DNA of 6,955 nucleotides from Lentzea albidocapillata (GTDB taxonomy: Bacteria; Actinomycetota; Actinomycetes; Mycobacteriales; Pseudonocardiaceae): positions 1 through 6,955 of the forward strand of contig NZ_JOEA01000044.1 in NCBI RefSeq assembly GCF_000719115.1, written 5' to 3'. Shown here piece after piece: positions 1 through 6,194 of this stretch. Under the pieces are notes generated by a model. The model was given only the letters and a program-made list of their open reading frames with translations, was not told the origin of the DNA and did not search any database. The translations under genes were made by a program, and so were the position numbers. Every line of letters starts with the position of its first letter. The stretch's first letter is position 1.

Positions 1-123
1 CCAGCCCAGCGCGGTGCCGATGACCATGCCGAGCACCTCACCGATCGCACAGCCGGTGAGGCAGTGCAGCGTCGCGGAGATGGCGAGCTTCGTCAGACTT
101 GTTTGCGCCCCAGCGTGATCCAT
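1..123 (-). CDS. DUF4396 domain-containing protein (N-terminal part, runs off the window)
   Basis: Only the first 41 codons are present; the gene continues leftward beyond position 1. The visible residues contain the segment LHCLTGCAIGEVLGMVIG (residues 19-36), a Cys/His-containing start of a membrane segment that I recognise as the hallmark of DUF4396, a family of small actinobacterial and proteobacterial membrane proteins of unknown biochemistry. Cys21, Cys25 and His20 would sit at or in the first membrane helix and could bind metal; that is inference. The ATG at 123 is chosen because GAAGGA (131-136 on the complement) lies 7 bases upstream. The gene has its own promoter with two CsoR-like repeats (see 155-207), so it is probably copper-induced and separate from the lipoprotein operon that ends at 421. 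The family assignment is fairly good; the function is unknown. Confidence 0.75.
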   Translation of the reverse strand, partial: MDHAGAQTSLTKLAISATLHCLTGCAIGEVLGMVIGTALGW

Positions 124-130
124 GACCCGT

Positions 131-136
131 TCCTTC
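131..136 (-). promoter_or_regulatory. Ribosome binding site of the DUF4396 gene
   Basis: On the complement this reads GAAGGA, 7 bases before the ATG at 123. It is the site that decides the start of the leftward partial gene. Confidence 0.6.
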
Positions 137-153
137 GCCTTGCCCTCGGCTCA

Positions 154-172
154 CATACCCTACTGGGGTATG
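154..172. promoter_or_regulatory. CsoR-like operator 1 (perfect inverted repeat)
   Basis: CATACCC-TACTG-GGGTATG is a perfect 7-5-7 inverted repeat. Runs of C and G flanked by TA/AT are the typical half-sites of the copper-sensing repressor CsoR and its RcnR-type relatives. It lies at the expected transcription start of the leftward DUF4396 gene, where a bound repressor would block initiation. The repeat is seen directly; the identity of the regulator is inferred. Confidence 0.65.
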
Positions 173-179
173 CTGTGTG

Positions 180-210
180 AAGATACGCTCATACCCCCCG
201 AGGGTGTCAA
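180..210 (-). promoter_or_regulatory. Promoter of the DUF4396 gene
   Basis: On the complement, a perfect TTGACA (205-210) is followed by a 19-base spacer and TATCTT (180-185). The 19-base spacing is longer than the usual 17, and the -10 is imperfect, so the exact -10 is uncertain. The predicted start near 172 gives a leader of about 50 bases before the ATG at 123. The -35 and the start region are both covered by CsoR-like repeats. Confidence 0.5.
191..207. promoter_or_regulatory. CsoR-like operator 2, overlapping the -35 box
   Basis: ATACCC-CCCGA-GGGTGT has the same 6-5-6 layout as the core of operator 1 (ATACCC-TACTG-GGGTAT) with one mismatch in the right arm. The centres of the two repeats are 36 bp apart. 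It covers part of the -35 hexamer and the spacer of the DUF4396 promoter, a typical repressor position. Confidence 0.6.
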
Positions 211-398
211 GGCAATTTGCCGGAAGATCGACAGTGGGCGTCGTCACCATCGAGGCACACATCTGCCACAGCCCTTCAGAGCGCAGATGTCCTGGCCTTC
301 GCTTCGCCGTCACCGATCAGTAAATCCGGCGATGCCCTCGCTGACCGCGGGTCGATCGATCCAGTGGGGACCGCGGTGATCGCCGGTCGATCACGATA
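211..398. other. Intergenic region without a recognised gene
   Basis: This stretch lies between the DUF4396 promoter and the hairpin that follows the lipoprotein gene. Reading frames here have no ribosome binding site and no recognisable protein. I see no RNA gene or mobile element. Confidence 0.4.
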
Positions 399-418
399 GA
401 CAGCACGTTCGTGCTGTC
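399..418 (-). terminator. Probable terminator of the peptidase-lipoprotein operon
   Basis: GACAGCAC-GTTC-GTGCTGTC is a perfect 8-bp stem with a 4-base loop, starting 3 bases after the TAA stop at 421-423 of the leftward operon. It has no good U-tract, which is common for actinobacterial terminators. Because it is symmetric it could also stop transcripts from the other strand. Confidence 0.6.
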
Positions 419-420
419 GC

Positions 421-1263
421 TTACTTGAGCGCCTGGCGAAGCGTGAATGTGCCGCCGCTGTCGGTGGAGGCGTGGATGGCGGACTCCGTCGCGACGTACA
501 CCGCGGAACCCTTGGCGGCAAGCGCTGCCGGCGTCCCGGTGACCCGGCCCTTTGCCGTCCACGTCGCAGCGGAATCCCCACTCACGTGCACGATCCCGTC
601 CATCCCGACACCGAAGACGACCTCACCCTCGCTCCAGTCCAAAAGCACCAGTCGCGGGCTGCCCGCCGCGGCTGCGAACGTCCTGCCGCCGTCCGTGCTG
701 CGCACCAGACCTTCTCGCGTGGTGGCCAGAACGACGTCCGGGTCAGCCGGACTGACCGTGAAGTCGGCCATCGCGACGCGGCCGCGGGTGTCCCAGTCGC
801 GTTGGTTCTCGCTGACCATAAGCTGGCCGTTCTGGCTGTTGTAGCCGTACACGCGGTTGTGCTTGACCTCCAACGAGTGGAAGTCGGCTGCACCCTTCAA
901 CGAGAGCGTCTGCCAAGTGCGGCCTGCGTCCTTGCTCTCGATCAGACCGAGGTGCGGCGCGGTACCCGGTTCGGGCCGATCGGGATGACCGCTGCCGAGA
1001 AAGTGGTTCGGGCCCACGACGACGAAGCCCATGGTGTCCTGCGTTCGGTCACCCACGCGCTCGGGAGCTTTGTCGGCGGGCACGGTGAAGACGCCGAAGT
1101 GACTCGCCGCGTACAGCATGCCGTCAGCGGGGTTGACACCGAGACCGTGCACGTGCGCGAGAGTTGCCGGAGGAGCGGGCGGATCCTGAGTTGCCGGTGT
1201 GGGGTTCGCGCAGGCTGCAGTGAGCAACAGGACCGGGACTGCCAGTTTCCACATGCGACTCAT
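421..1263 (-). CDS. F510_1955-family glycosylhydrolase-like beta-propeller lipoprotein
   Basis: The 280-residue product begins with a lipoprotein signal (hydrophobic residues 7-17, LLTAAC ending at Cys18), so it should be anchored on the outer face of the membrane. The segment HVHGLGVNPADGMLYAASHFG (residues 37-57) is the signature start of the F510_1955 family. Four Asp-box-type repeats follow, S-x-D-x-G-x-T-W/F or close to it: residues 110-117, 189-196, 228-235 and 266-273. Such repeats mark the sialidase/BNR beta-propeller fold. The family name says glycosylhydrolase, but I see no proof of catalysis here; a binding or scaffold role is equally possible. The start at 1263 overlaps the stop of the upstream M23 gene (ATGA, 1260-1263), so it is translationally coupled. 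A second in-frame ATG at 1254 is possible. The upstream open frame to 1596 is only a shadow of the M23 gene. It is the last gene of its operon. Confidence 0.85.
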   Translation of the reverse strand: MSRMWKLAVPVLLLTAACANPTPATQDPPAPPATLAHVHGLGVNPADGMLYAASHFGVFTVPADKAPERVGDRTQDTMGFVVVGPNHFLGSGHPDRPEPGTAPHLGLIESKDAGRTWQTLSLKGAADFHSLEVKHNRVYGYNSQNGQLMVSENQRDWDTRGRVAMADFTVSPADPDVVLATTREGLVRSTDGGRTFAAAAGSPRLVLLDWSEGEVVFGVGMDGIVHVSGDSAATWTAKGRVTGTPAALAAKGSAVYVATESAIHASTDSGGTFTLRQALK

Positions 1264-1985
1264 GCGATCCGCACTCCATGTTGTTGCAACCACGCCAACG
1301 GATCGAGCTTTCTGCCTGCCGGGTCCCAGATCTCGAAGTGCAGGTGCGGGCCGGTGGAGATGCCGCGGTTCCCGACCTGAGCGATGACCTGGCCGGCGCT
1401 CACCTTCTGCCCTTCGCGCACGGCGTAGCTGTTGATGTGGCCGTACACGGCCGTGGTTCCGTCCGTGTGCTCGATCTTGACCCATAGCCCGAACCCGCTG
1501 GCCGGTCCGGCGTCCGTGACGACGCCGTCCATCACGGACCGGATCGGCGTACCGATGCGGTTGGCGATGTCCAGGCCGTAGTGCGTCGTTCCCCACCGGG
1601 GACCGTAGTTGGAGGTGATCGCGCCCTGCGTCGGTGCGAAGACCTTGATCTTCCGCGCCTGCTCCGCCTCGTACTCGGCCTTGCGCTGTGCGGCCGCTGC
1701 GGCCTCTCGCTGTGCGGTGATGCGCAGGCTCTTGTTGAGCTGCTCCACCTCGTCGTGGCCAGGCCGGCGAACCCCCAGCAGGTTCGGCCCGGCGCCGGCA
1801 CCACCGACACCGTCCACACCGGACAGATTGGCCGACAGCAAGACCTGTTCCTGTGCTTGGACAGGCTCGTTCTGCGGGGCGACATCGGCTTGGAACGCTG
1901 CCGCTGCGGCGCCAGCGGCAATGCCGGTGATGAACAGGTGAGTCGAGAAGCAGGTCGATCTGGCGGTTCTCGCGTGTCGGGACAT
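1260..1985 (-). CDS. M23 family metallopeptidase (peptidoglycan endopeptidase)
   Basis: The 241-residue product is a LytM/M23-type zinc peptidase that cuts peptide cross-links of peptidoglycan outside the cell. An N-terminal hydrophobic segment (about residues 17-31) serves as signal or anchor. A low-complexity linker and an Ala/Glu/Arg-rich coiled coil (about 78-113) follow, then the catalytic domain (about 115-235). Zinc ligands are visible as HYGLD (His135, Asp139) and HLH (His214, His216), with the conserved active-site His183 in YGHINS. All key residues are intact, so it should be active. The start at 1985 lies 4 bases after the NlpC/P60 stop and has no clear Shine-Dalgarno sequence, so translation probably depends on coupling to the upstream gene. 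Its own stop overlaps the lipoprotein start. The open frame continues upstream to 2177, but that part has no M23 character and lies inside the NlpC/P60 gene. Confidence 0.9.
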   Translation of the reverse strand: MSRHARTARSTCFSTHLFITGIAAGAAAAAFQADVAPQNEPVQAQEQVLLSANLSGVDGVGGAGAGPNLLGVRRPGHDEVEQLNKSLRITAQREAAAAAQRKAEYEAEQARKIKVFAPTQGAITSNYGPRWGTTHYGLDIANRIGTPIRSVMDGVVTDAGPASGFGLWVKIEHTDGTTAVYGHINSYAVREGQKVSAGQVIAQVGNRGISTGPHLHFEIWDPAGRKLDPLAWLQQHGVRIA

Positions 1986-1989
1986 CGAG

Positions 1990-2997
1990 TCAGCCGACGA
2001 TCCGCCGGGCGCCGATGTAGTGGCCGTCACCGCGGATCGCACGCACGTCGACGAGCTGTCCCTCGGTCGGCGCATCCACCATCTTGCCTTCGCCGACGTA
2101 CATGGCGACGTGGTGGATCGCGGCCGGGTTGCCCGTGCCGTCGTCGTAGAACACCAGGTCACCGGGCTGGAGCTCATTCTGGGCCACCGGCCTGCCGACG
2201 CGATACTGGTCCACCGCCACGCGGGGCAGCGTGACCCCGGCCGCCGCGTAGGCCCACTTCGTCAGACCGGAGCAGTCGAAGGCGTTCGGACCGTTGCCGC
2301 CCCACTGGTACTGCGAGCCCCGCTTCGACAGCGCCGCCTGCAGGGCCGCGTTGGCCGCACCGGGCGGTCCCAGGTAGGTGCCGGTGTCCTTCACCTGACC
2401 GAACCCGAGCCCGGCCTTCTGAGCCGAACTGAGGTTGTTCACCGCCTTGCGGAGCTCACCGATGCGGCCGTCCAGCTCGGACTTGCGCTTCTTGAAGTCC
2501 TCCGCGACGACCGTCGCCTCGCTGGCCGCCTTCTCGGCGCGCTGCTGAACGTCGTTCGCCTGCGCCACCGCGGCCGATAGCTTGTCCATCGACTCCGCGT
2601 TGTCGGCCGCCAGCACTTCCAGCGCGGACATGCGGTTGAGGAAGTCCTGCTGGGAGTCGCTGACGAGCAGGGCCGAAAGCCCGTTGAACCGCGCGCCCTG
2701 GAAGGTGACCTCCGTGAGCACATCAACCTGACCGCGCAGCTGCTCCTCGGCCAGCCTGGCCTGGCTCAGGTCCGCACCGGCCTTGCTCAGCTCGGCCTTC
2801 TTGGCGTCGAGGTTCTCCTGCGCCTTGAGCACATCGTCGTTGAGCTTCTCCGCCTGCCCGCTCAGCTCCTCGTACTGCTCGACCGGATCGTCTGCGGGCT
2901 GGGCACCAGCCGAACCCGAGTTGCTGCCGACCACCGCCAGAACCGCCGCAGCCGCCAGTGCGCCTCGTGTGCCGAGCTTGAGTCGATGCGACGTCAC
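1990..2997 (-). CDS. Secreted NlpC/P60 family peptidoglycan endopeptidase (RipA-like architecture)
   Basis: The 335-residue product has a Sec signal peptide (about residues 1-32, cleavage after AGA). A long coiled coil follows (about 38-190), and then the NlpC/P60 cysteine peptidase domain (about 215-335). The catalytic Cys242 is in FDCSG, the catalytic His296 in HHVAMYVG, and the likely third polar residue is Asp308 in MVDAP. The family hydrolyses the D-Glu to diaminopimelate bond in peptidoglycan stems; the coiled coil usually mediates autoinhibition or partner binding. The GTG start at 2997 is preceded by a strong GGAGGT (3006-3011 on the complement) at 8-base spacing. This is the first gene of a three-gene operon with the M23 peptidase and the propeller lipoprotein. 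The pairing of two different wall hydrolases suggests joint remodelling of the envelope. Its promoter carries an operator-like repeat at 3074-3092. Confidence 0.92.
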   Translation of the reverse strand: MTSHRLKLGTRGALAAAAVLAVVGSNSGSAGAQPADDPVEQYEELSGQAEKLNDDVLKAQENLDAKKAELSKAGADLSQARLAEEQLRGQVDVLTEVTFQGARFNGLSALLVSDSQQDFLNRMSALEVLAADNAESMDKLSAAVAQANDVQQRAEKAASEATVVAEDFKKRKSELDGRIGELRKAVNNLSSAQKAGLGFGQVKDTGTYLGPPGAANAALQAALSKRGSQYQWGGNGPNAFDCSGLTKWAYAAAGVTLPRVAVDQYRVGRPVAQNELQPGDLVFYDDGTGNPAAIHHVAMYVGEGKMVDAPTEGQLVDVRAIRGDGHYIGARRIVG

Positions 2998-3005
2998 GTC
3001 GCGTT

Positions 3006-3011
3006 ACCTCC
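3006..3011 (-). promoter_or_regulatory. Ribosome binding site of the NlpC/P60 gene
   Basis: GGAGGT on the complement, 8 bases before the GTG at 2997. It is the strongest Shine-Dalgarno sequence in the window and fixes the GTG start. Confidence 0.8.
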
Positions 3012-3047
3012 GTAGTCGGGAACAGGCCTCCCCCGATGCCTTGGCGC

Positions 3048-3076
3048 AAATTACGGCAACATCACGGCGTTGTCTA
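3048..3076 (-). promoter_or_regulatory. Promoter of the NlpC/P60 - M23 - lipoprotein operon
   Basis: On the complement, TAGACA (3071-3076, 5 of 6 matches to TTGACA) and TAATTT (3048-3053, TAnnnT type) are separated by exactly 17 bases. Transcription would start near 3041, leaving a leader of about 44 bases that contains the GGAGGT. The -35 overlaps one arm of the perfect inverted repeat at 3074-3092. Confidence 0.6.
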
Positions 3077-3092
3077 CTAGATGGCCTAGTAG
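3074..3092. promoter_or_regulatory. Operator-like inverted repeat at the peptidase operon promoter
   Basis: CTACTAG-ATGGC-CTAGTAG is a perfect 7-5-7 inverted repeat whose core is ACTA-N7-TAGT. It overlaps the -35 of the leftward promoter, so a bound dimer would repress. A box with the same ACTA-N7-TAGT core lies before the DUF6153 gene (6177-6191). The regulator cannot be named from this; a winged-helix repressor such as the BlaI/CopY family is one candidate. A second repeat, GGTCAC-GGGT-GTGACC (3092-3107), abuts it. Confidence 0.6.
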
Positions 3093-3230
3093 GTCACGGG
3101 TGTGACCCGGAACACGGAAGGCTCGCGATTCTCCCTGCGACTTCGACATTCACGTTTGACAGCGAACGTAGCCACGCATCGCCACGCCATGTGGATCGTC
3201 CAGGGCAAACACGGCATTACAGGTGATCAT

Positions 3231-3247
3231 GTGTCCACTATGGACAC
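3231..3247. promoter_or_regulatory. Perfect palindrome upstream of the His-rich gene
   Basis: GTGTCCA-CTA-TGGACAC is a perfect 7-3-7 inverted repeat, 35 bases before the ATG at 3283, in the otherwise gene-free divergent region. It looks like a regulator binding site for the rightward genes, though I cannot place a convincing promoter: a TTGACA at 3156-3161 has no good -10 partner. The intergenic region 2998-3282 holds nothing else I can support beyond the repeats and leftward promoter listed. Confidence 0.5.
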
Positions 3248-3282
3248 GATTGAGCGATTCCCGCCCGTATCACGATCGCGAT

Positions 3283-3687
3283 ATGTTCGTAACCGTGCGG
3301 ATCCAGACGGCGACACTCAGTGGCGTCCGATCGACGGCGTTGGCCGTCGTGCTCGCCGTGCTGTCGTTCTTCGTCCTGAGCACGTTCTGCTCCGCAGAAG
3401 ACCATGCGCACAGGCCCAACCACGCGCATGCCGCGGAACATGCGCCTTCCGACCATTGCCACCACGACCGCGAGCCTGTCCACCGAAAGGCCGCGCTCGA
3501 CCGTGCTCTGCATCGCCCGGACGACACGGCGTGGCAGGTGCAGTTCACTCACGATGTTCCGGCCAGTCCCGACAACAAGACCTTCACCGTCCCCCGTGGA
3601 CTCGACACCGCTTTCTGGGTCGGCGCAAGCGGTCCGCCCAGACCGGGTCGTCAGCTCCTGGTCCTCCTCAGCGTCGCGCGGAACTGA
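3283..3687 (+). CDS. Small His-rich membrane-anchored or secreted protein
   Basis: The predicted 134-residue product is not a family I can name. It has one hydrophobic segment (about residues 18-35, ending [12 protein letters not shown]) that acts as signal peptide or anchor. A His-rich stretch follows (about 40-68, with motifs such as [14 protein letters not shown] and DHCHHD) that could bind copper or zinc outside the cytoplasm. Its C-terminus, [16 protein letters not shown], resembles the tail of the DUF6153 protein downstream (PPRGGRDLLSSLCVLR), so it may be a distant DUF6153 relative. The start is uncertain: there is no Shine-Dalgarno before the ATG at 3283, the GTG at 3295 or the upstream GTG at 3223. 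I prefer 3283 because the palindrome at 3231-3247 would otherwise be coding. It is followed after 106 bases by the Cds1-like gene. That a protein is made is likely but not certain. Confidence 0.6.
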   Translation: MFVTVRIQTATLSGVRSTALAVVLAVLSFFVLSTFCSAEDHAHRPNHAHAAEHAPSDHCHHDREPVHRKAALDRALHRPDDTAWQVQFTHDVPASPDNKTFTVPRGLDTAFWVGASGPPRPGRQLLVLLSVARN

Positions 3688-3701
3688 TCAGCGCGCAGCA
3701 G

Positions 3702-3737
3702 TGCAGGCGAAATCCCTGCAACAACACCGGTTTCGCC
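3702..3737 (+). promoter_or_regulatory. Two mutually exclusive hairpins in the leader of the Cds1-like gene
   Basis: TGCAGG (3702-3707) can pair with CCTGCA (3715-3720). GGCGAAA (3706-3712) can instead pair with TTTCGCC (3731-3737). The two stems share bases 3706-3707, and the second stem's loop contains the first stem's right arm, so only one can form at a time. That is the pattern of an attenuator-like switch, but the stems are short (6 and 7 bp) and no U-tract follows. No known riboswitch class is recognised. Confidence 0.3.
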
Positions 3738-3784
3738 AGTTCGTGCTGCCCACGGTCATCTCTTCCGAACCACGCGCACAACTT

Positions 3785-3789
3785 GAGGA
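3785..3789 (+). promoter_or_regulatory. Ribosome binding site of the Cds1-like gene
   Basis: GAGGA lies 4 bases (5 from GAGG) before the ATG at 3794. It decides between that start, the in-frame GTG at 3701 and the in-frame ATG at 3845. Confidence 0.65.
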
Positions 3790-3793
3790 CACC

Positions 3794-4915
3794 ATGCTCG
3801 TCACCCAGAGCCAGCCCAGCACGCTGGCCGTTCCTCCCGCACGCATGCTCACGTCGTCGTCCGCACCGCTCTGCCACACCCCGGCATCGGTCGTCGGCAA
3901 CACCCCGGTCCAGTGGATCGACGACCTGTCCGGCCTGTCTCCGCACGGGTTCTGGGCCAAGCTCGAAGGCTTCAACCCCGGCGGTATGAAAGACCGCCCG
4001 GCACTGCACATGGTCGCCAAGGCTCGTGAACGAGGTGAGCTGGCACCCGGCGGCACCATCGTGGAGTCGACCAGCGGCACCCTCGGCCTCGGGCTCGCGC
4101 TCGCGGGCATCGTCTACGGCCACCCGGTCACGCTGGTCACCGATCCCGGCATGGAGCCGATCGTGCAGCAGATGCTGCAGGCGCACGGCGCCCAGGTCGA
4201 TCTCGTGCCGGCTCCGCATCCGACCGGTGGCTGGCAGCAGGCACGGCGTGACCGCGTTGAGCAGATCCTCGCCGAGACGCCCGGCTCGTACTGCCCGGAT
4301 CAGTACAGCAACCCGGACAACGTGGCGGGCTACGAGTCGCTCGCGCTGGAGCTCGTCGCGCAACTCGGCCGCGTCGACGTGCTCGTGTGCTCCGTCGGTA
4401 CCGGCGGGCACTCCGCAGGAGTGTCACGCGTACTGCGGGAGTACTTCCCCCACCTGCGGCTGGTCGGCGTCGACACGATCGGCTCGACGATCTTCGGCCA
4501 GCCCGCGCGGCCGCGCCTCATGCGTGGCCTGGGATCCAGCATCTTCCCGCGCAACGTCGACTACCCGGCGTTCGACGAAGTGCACTGGGTCAACCCCGCC
4601 GAGTCCGTGTGGGCCTGCCGCACACTCGCCTCCCGGCACCACGCCAGCGGCGGGTGGAGCGTCGGCGCGGTGGCGGTGGTGTCCAGCTGGCTTGCCCGCA
4701 CCCACGACCCCGATGTACGCGTCGCGGCGGTCTTCCCGGACGGTCCGCAGCGGTACTTCGACACGATCTACAACGACACCTACTGCGCCGCGAACGAACT
4801 GCTCGTGACGGCTCCGAGTCCCGATCCGGAGGAGATCCTCGCCACCAGCGATCGCGAGGTCACCGGGTGGACGCGTTGCAGGAGTGTCGCGGACCCGACG
4901 AGGCATCAGTCGTGA
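3794..4915 (+). CDS. cds1: PLP-dependent cysteine synthase family protein, probable L-cysteine desulfhydrase (Cds1-like)
   Basis: The 373-residue cytoplasmic enzyme has the fold type II PLP architecture of the cysteine synthase family. The PLP lysine is Lys66 in [10 protein letters not shown]. The substrate loop is [10 protein letters not shown] (residues 91-100), and the phosphate-binding loop is VGTGGHSAG (201-209). The conserved tail [15 protein letters not shown] is at 314-328. The loop reads TSGTLG where typical O-acetylserine sulfhydrylases have TSGNTG, which argues against a plain CysK/CysM. From memory, this and the VGNTPVQW and [13 protein letters not shown] segments match the mycobacterial desulfhydrase Cds1, which converts cysteine to pyruvate, ammonia and hydrogen sulfide; I could not run an alignment. 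An SbnA-type role in diaminopropionate synthesis is an alternative, but no SbnB partner is present. The stop overlaps the MFS start by 4 bases (GTGA), so the two are coupled. Sulfide or cysteine control next to metal-handling genes makes sense because both bind copper. Confidence 0.85.
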   Translation: MLVTQSQPSTLAVPPARMLTSSSAPLCHTPASVVGNTPVQWIDDLSGLSPHGFWAKLEGFNPGGMKDRPALHMVAKARERGELAPGGTIVESTSGTLGLGLALAGIVYGHPVTLVTDPGMEPIVQQMLQAHGAQVDLVPAPHPTGGWQQARRDRVEQILAETPGSYCPDQYSNPDNVAGYESLALELVAQLGRVDVLVCSVGTGGHSAGVSRVLREYFPHLRLVGVDTIGSTIFGQPARPRLMRGLGSSIFPRNVDYPAFDEVHWVNPAESVWACRTLASRHHASGGWSVGAVAVVSSWLARTHDPDVRVAAVFPDGPQRYFDTIYNDTYCAANELLVTAPSPDPEEILATSDREVTGWTRCRSVADPTRHQS

Positions 4916-6168
4916 CGAACATCATTCGGCAGTTCCGGTCGTTCGACCGGCCGGTGCAACTGCTGCTGCTCAACCAGTTCAGCATCAACGTCGGCTTCTA
5001 CATGCTGATGCCCTACCTCGCCGTCTACCTGTCCGGCGAGCTCGCGCTCACCGGTTTGGCGATCGGACTCGTCCTGGGTGTGCGGAACTTCGCCCAGCAG
5101 GGCATGTTCCTCATCGGCGGGACGCTCGCGGACCGGTTGGGGTACAAACCACTGATCGTCGCCGGTTGCGCCCTGCGGACTGCGGGCTTCGGGCTGCTCG
5201 GCTTCGTGGACACGCTGCCCGCGCTGATCATCGCCTCGGCGGCGACCGGGTTCGCCGGCGCTCTGTTCAACCCGGCGGTGCGCGCCTACGTGGCGAACGA
5301 CGCCGGACCACGGCGCGTCGAGGCGTTCGCCCTGTTCAACGTCTTCTATCAGACCGGAATCCTCGTCGGCCCGCTCATCGGCCTGGTGCTGACCGGCGTC
5401 GACTTCTCGCTGACCTGCGCGGTCGCTGCCGTTGTGTTCGCGGTGCTCACCGTGCTGCAGATCAGGTCCCTTCCGGCACGCAAGGCGACTACTCGCTCCG
5501 ACAGTTCCGTGCTTCAGGACTGGCGCAGCGTGTTCGGGAACCGCAGGTTCGTCCTGTTCGCCGCCGCGATGGTCGGTTCGTACGTGCTGTCCTTCCAGAT
5601 CTACCTGGCGCTCCCGCTGGAGGCACGCCGCGTCGCCGGTGACGGTGTCAGCGGCACCGTGCTGGTCGCCGCGTTGTTCGCCGTCTCCGGCGTGCTGGCC
5701 ATCGTCGGACAGCTGCGCGTCACGGGCTGGTTCCGGCGCAAGTTCGGCACCGACAGATCGCTGGTGATCGGGATGCTGCTGCTGGCTGTGGCCTTCCTCC
5801 CGTTGGCACTGCCCACACCGTCCAGTGGACCGCTGCTGTTCGTGCCGGTGCTGTTGTCCGCGACACTGATCGCGTTCGGCACGATGGTCGTGTTTCCGTT
5901 CGAGATGGACACGATCGTGGCGCTGTCGGGCGATCGGCTGGTCGCCACCCACTACGGGCTTTACAACACGGTGGTGGGCGTTGGCATCCTCGCCGGCAAC
6001 CTCTTCACCGGCACCGCGCTCGACATGGCGCGCTCAGCGGGGGTGCCTGCGTTGCCGTGGTTGGCTCTGACGGCACTTGGGTTGTTCTGCGCCTGGAGTC
6101 TGCGCGCGCTCAACCGCGTGCCTGCTGCCGTTGAACCGGTTGGAGCGCTGACCCGTAGAAAGCAGTGA
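4912..6168 (+). CDS. MFS transporter (DHA1-like, 12 TM)
   Basis: The 418-residue integral membrane protein has about 12 hydrophobic segments in two halves joined by a polar linker (about residues 186-212). The MFS motif A is seen as [14 protein letters not shown] (69-82) after the second helix, and the overall layout resembles MdtH-type DHA1 exporters. The substrate cannot be read from sequence. Its GTG start (4912) overlaps the stop of the Cds1-like gene as GTGA, with GAGG at 4900-4903 eight bases upstream. This tight coupling suggests it moves the substrate or product of that enzyme (cysteine, a related thiol or amino acid), which is inference. The C-terminus (residues 401-418) is a short polar tail. 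The stop at 6166-6168 overlaps possible early starts (GTG 6165, ATG 6168) of the DUF6153 gene. Confidence 0.9.
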   Translation: MTNIIRQFRSFDRPVQLLLLNQFSINVGFYMLMPYLAVYLSGELALTGLAIGLVLGVRNFAQQGMFLIGGTLADRLGYKPLIVAGCALRTAGFGLLGFVDTLPALIIASAATGFAGALFNPAVRAYVANDAGPRRVEAFALFNVFYQTGILVGPLIGLVLTGVDFSLTCAVAAVVFAVLTVLQIRSLPARKATTRSDSSVLQDWRSVFGNRRFVLFAAAMVGSYVLSFQIYLALPLEARRVAGDGVSGTVLVAALFAVSGVLAIVGQLRVTGWFRRKFGTDRSLVIGMLLLAVAFLPLALPTPSSGPLLFVPVLLSATLIAFGTMVVFPFEMDTIVALSGDRLVATHYGLYNTVVGVGILAGNLFTGTALDMARSAGVPALPWLALTALGLFCAWSLRALNRVPAAVEPVGALTRRKQ

Positions 6169-6174
6169 TGCGAC

Positions 6175-6193
6175 CTACTAGGTACGGTAGTTA
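6175..6193. promoter_or_regulatory. Second ACTA-N7-TAGT box and possible leaderless promoter of the DUF6153 gene
   Basis: CTACTAG-GTACG-GTAGTTA keeps the left arm CTACTAG and the core ACTA (6177-6180)-N7-TAGT (6188-6191) of the perfect repeat at 3074-3092; the outer right arm is degenerate. It ends one base before the ATG at 6195. TACGGT (6183-6188, TAnnnT type) could be a -10 for a transcript starting at or next to that ATG, giving a leaderless mRNA, although no good -35 is visible. A repressor on this box would cover the -10. Confidence 0.5.
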
Positions 6194-6194
6194 C

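Noticed and set aside
472..1380. Long plus-strand open frame opposite the lipoprotein gene
   Set aside because: High-GC antisense shadow with Arg/Cys-rich nonsense composition, no ribosome binding site and no recognisable domain.
1264..1596. N-terminal extension of the lipoprotein frame up to 1596
   Set aside because: The extra residues are the M23 gene read in another frame; the lipoprotein signal starts at 1263 with an ATGA overlap.
1986..2177. Upstream extension of the M23 frame inside the NlpC/P60 gene
   Set aside because: It is a frame shadow without M23 features; the start at 1985 gives a sensible N-terminus 4 bases after the previous stop.
3156..3161. TTGACA as -35 of a rightward promoter
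   Set aside because: No acceptable -10 at 16-18 bases; the 17-base position reads TCGCCA.
3171..3190. Tandem GCCACGC-type direct repeat
   Set aside because: Only two 7-base copies in GC-rich DNA; too short to claim as a functional repeat.
3404..3793. Long N-terminal extension of the Cds1-like protein
   Set aside because: It overlaps the His-rich gene in another frame, and GAGGA before the ATG at 3794 gives the family-like length.
4387..4911. Extension of the MFS frame through the Cds1-like gene
   Set aside because: Arg/Pro-rich shadow; the MFS begins at the GTG overlapping the upstream stop.
3794..4915. SbnA-type diaminopropionate synthase for a siderophore
   Set aside because: No SbnB-like dehydrogenase or siderophore synthetase is present, and the sequence looks closer to Cds1.
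4906..5952. Minus-strand open frame opposite the MFS gene
   Set aside because: Composition (Gln/His/Asp/Arg-rich) is typical of the complement of a membrane protein gene; no motif or start signal.
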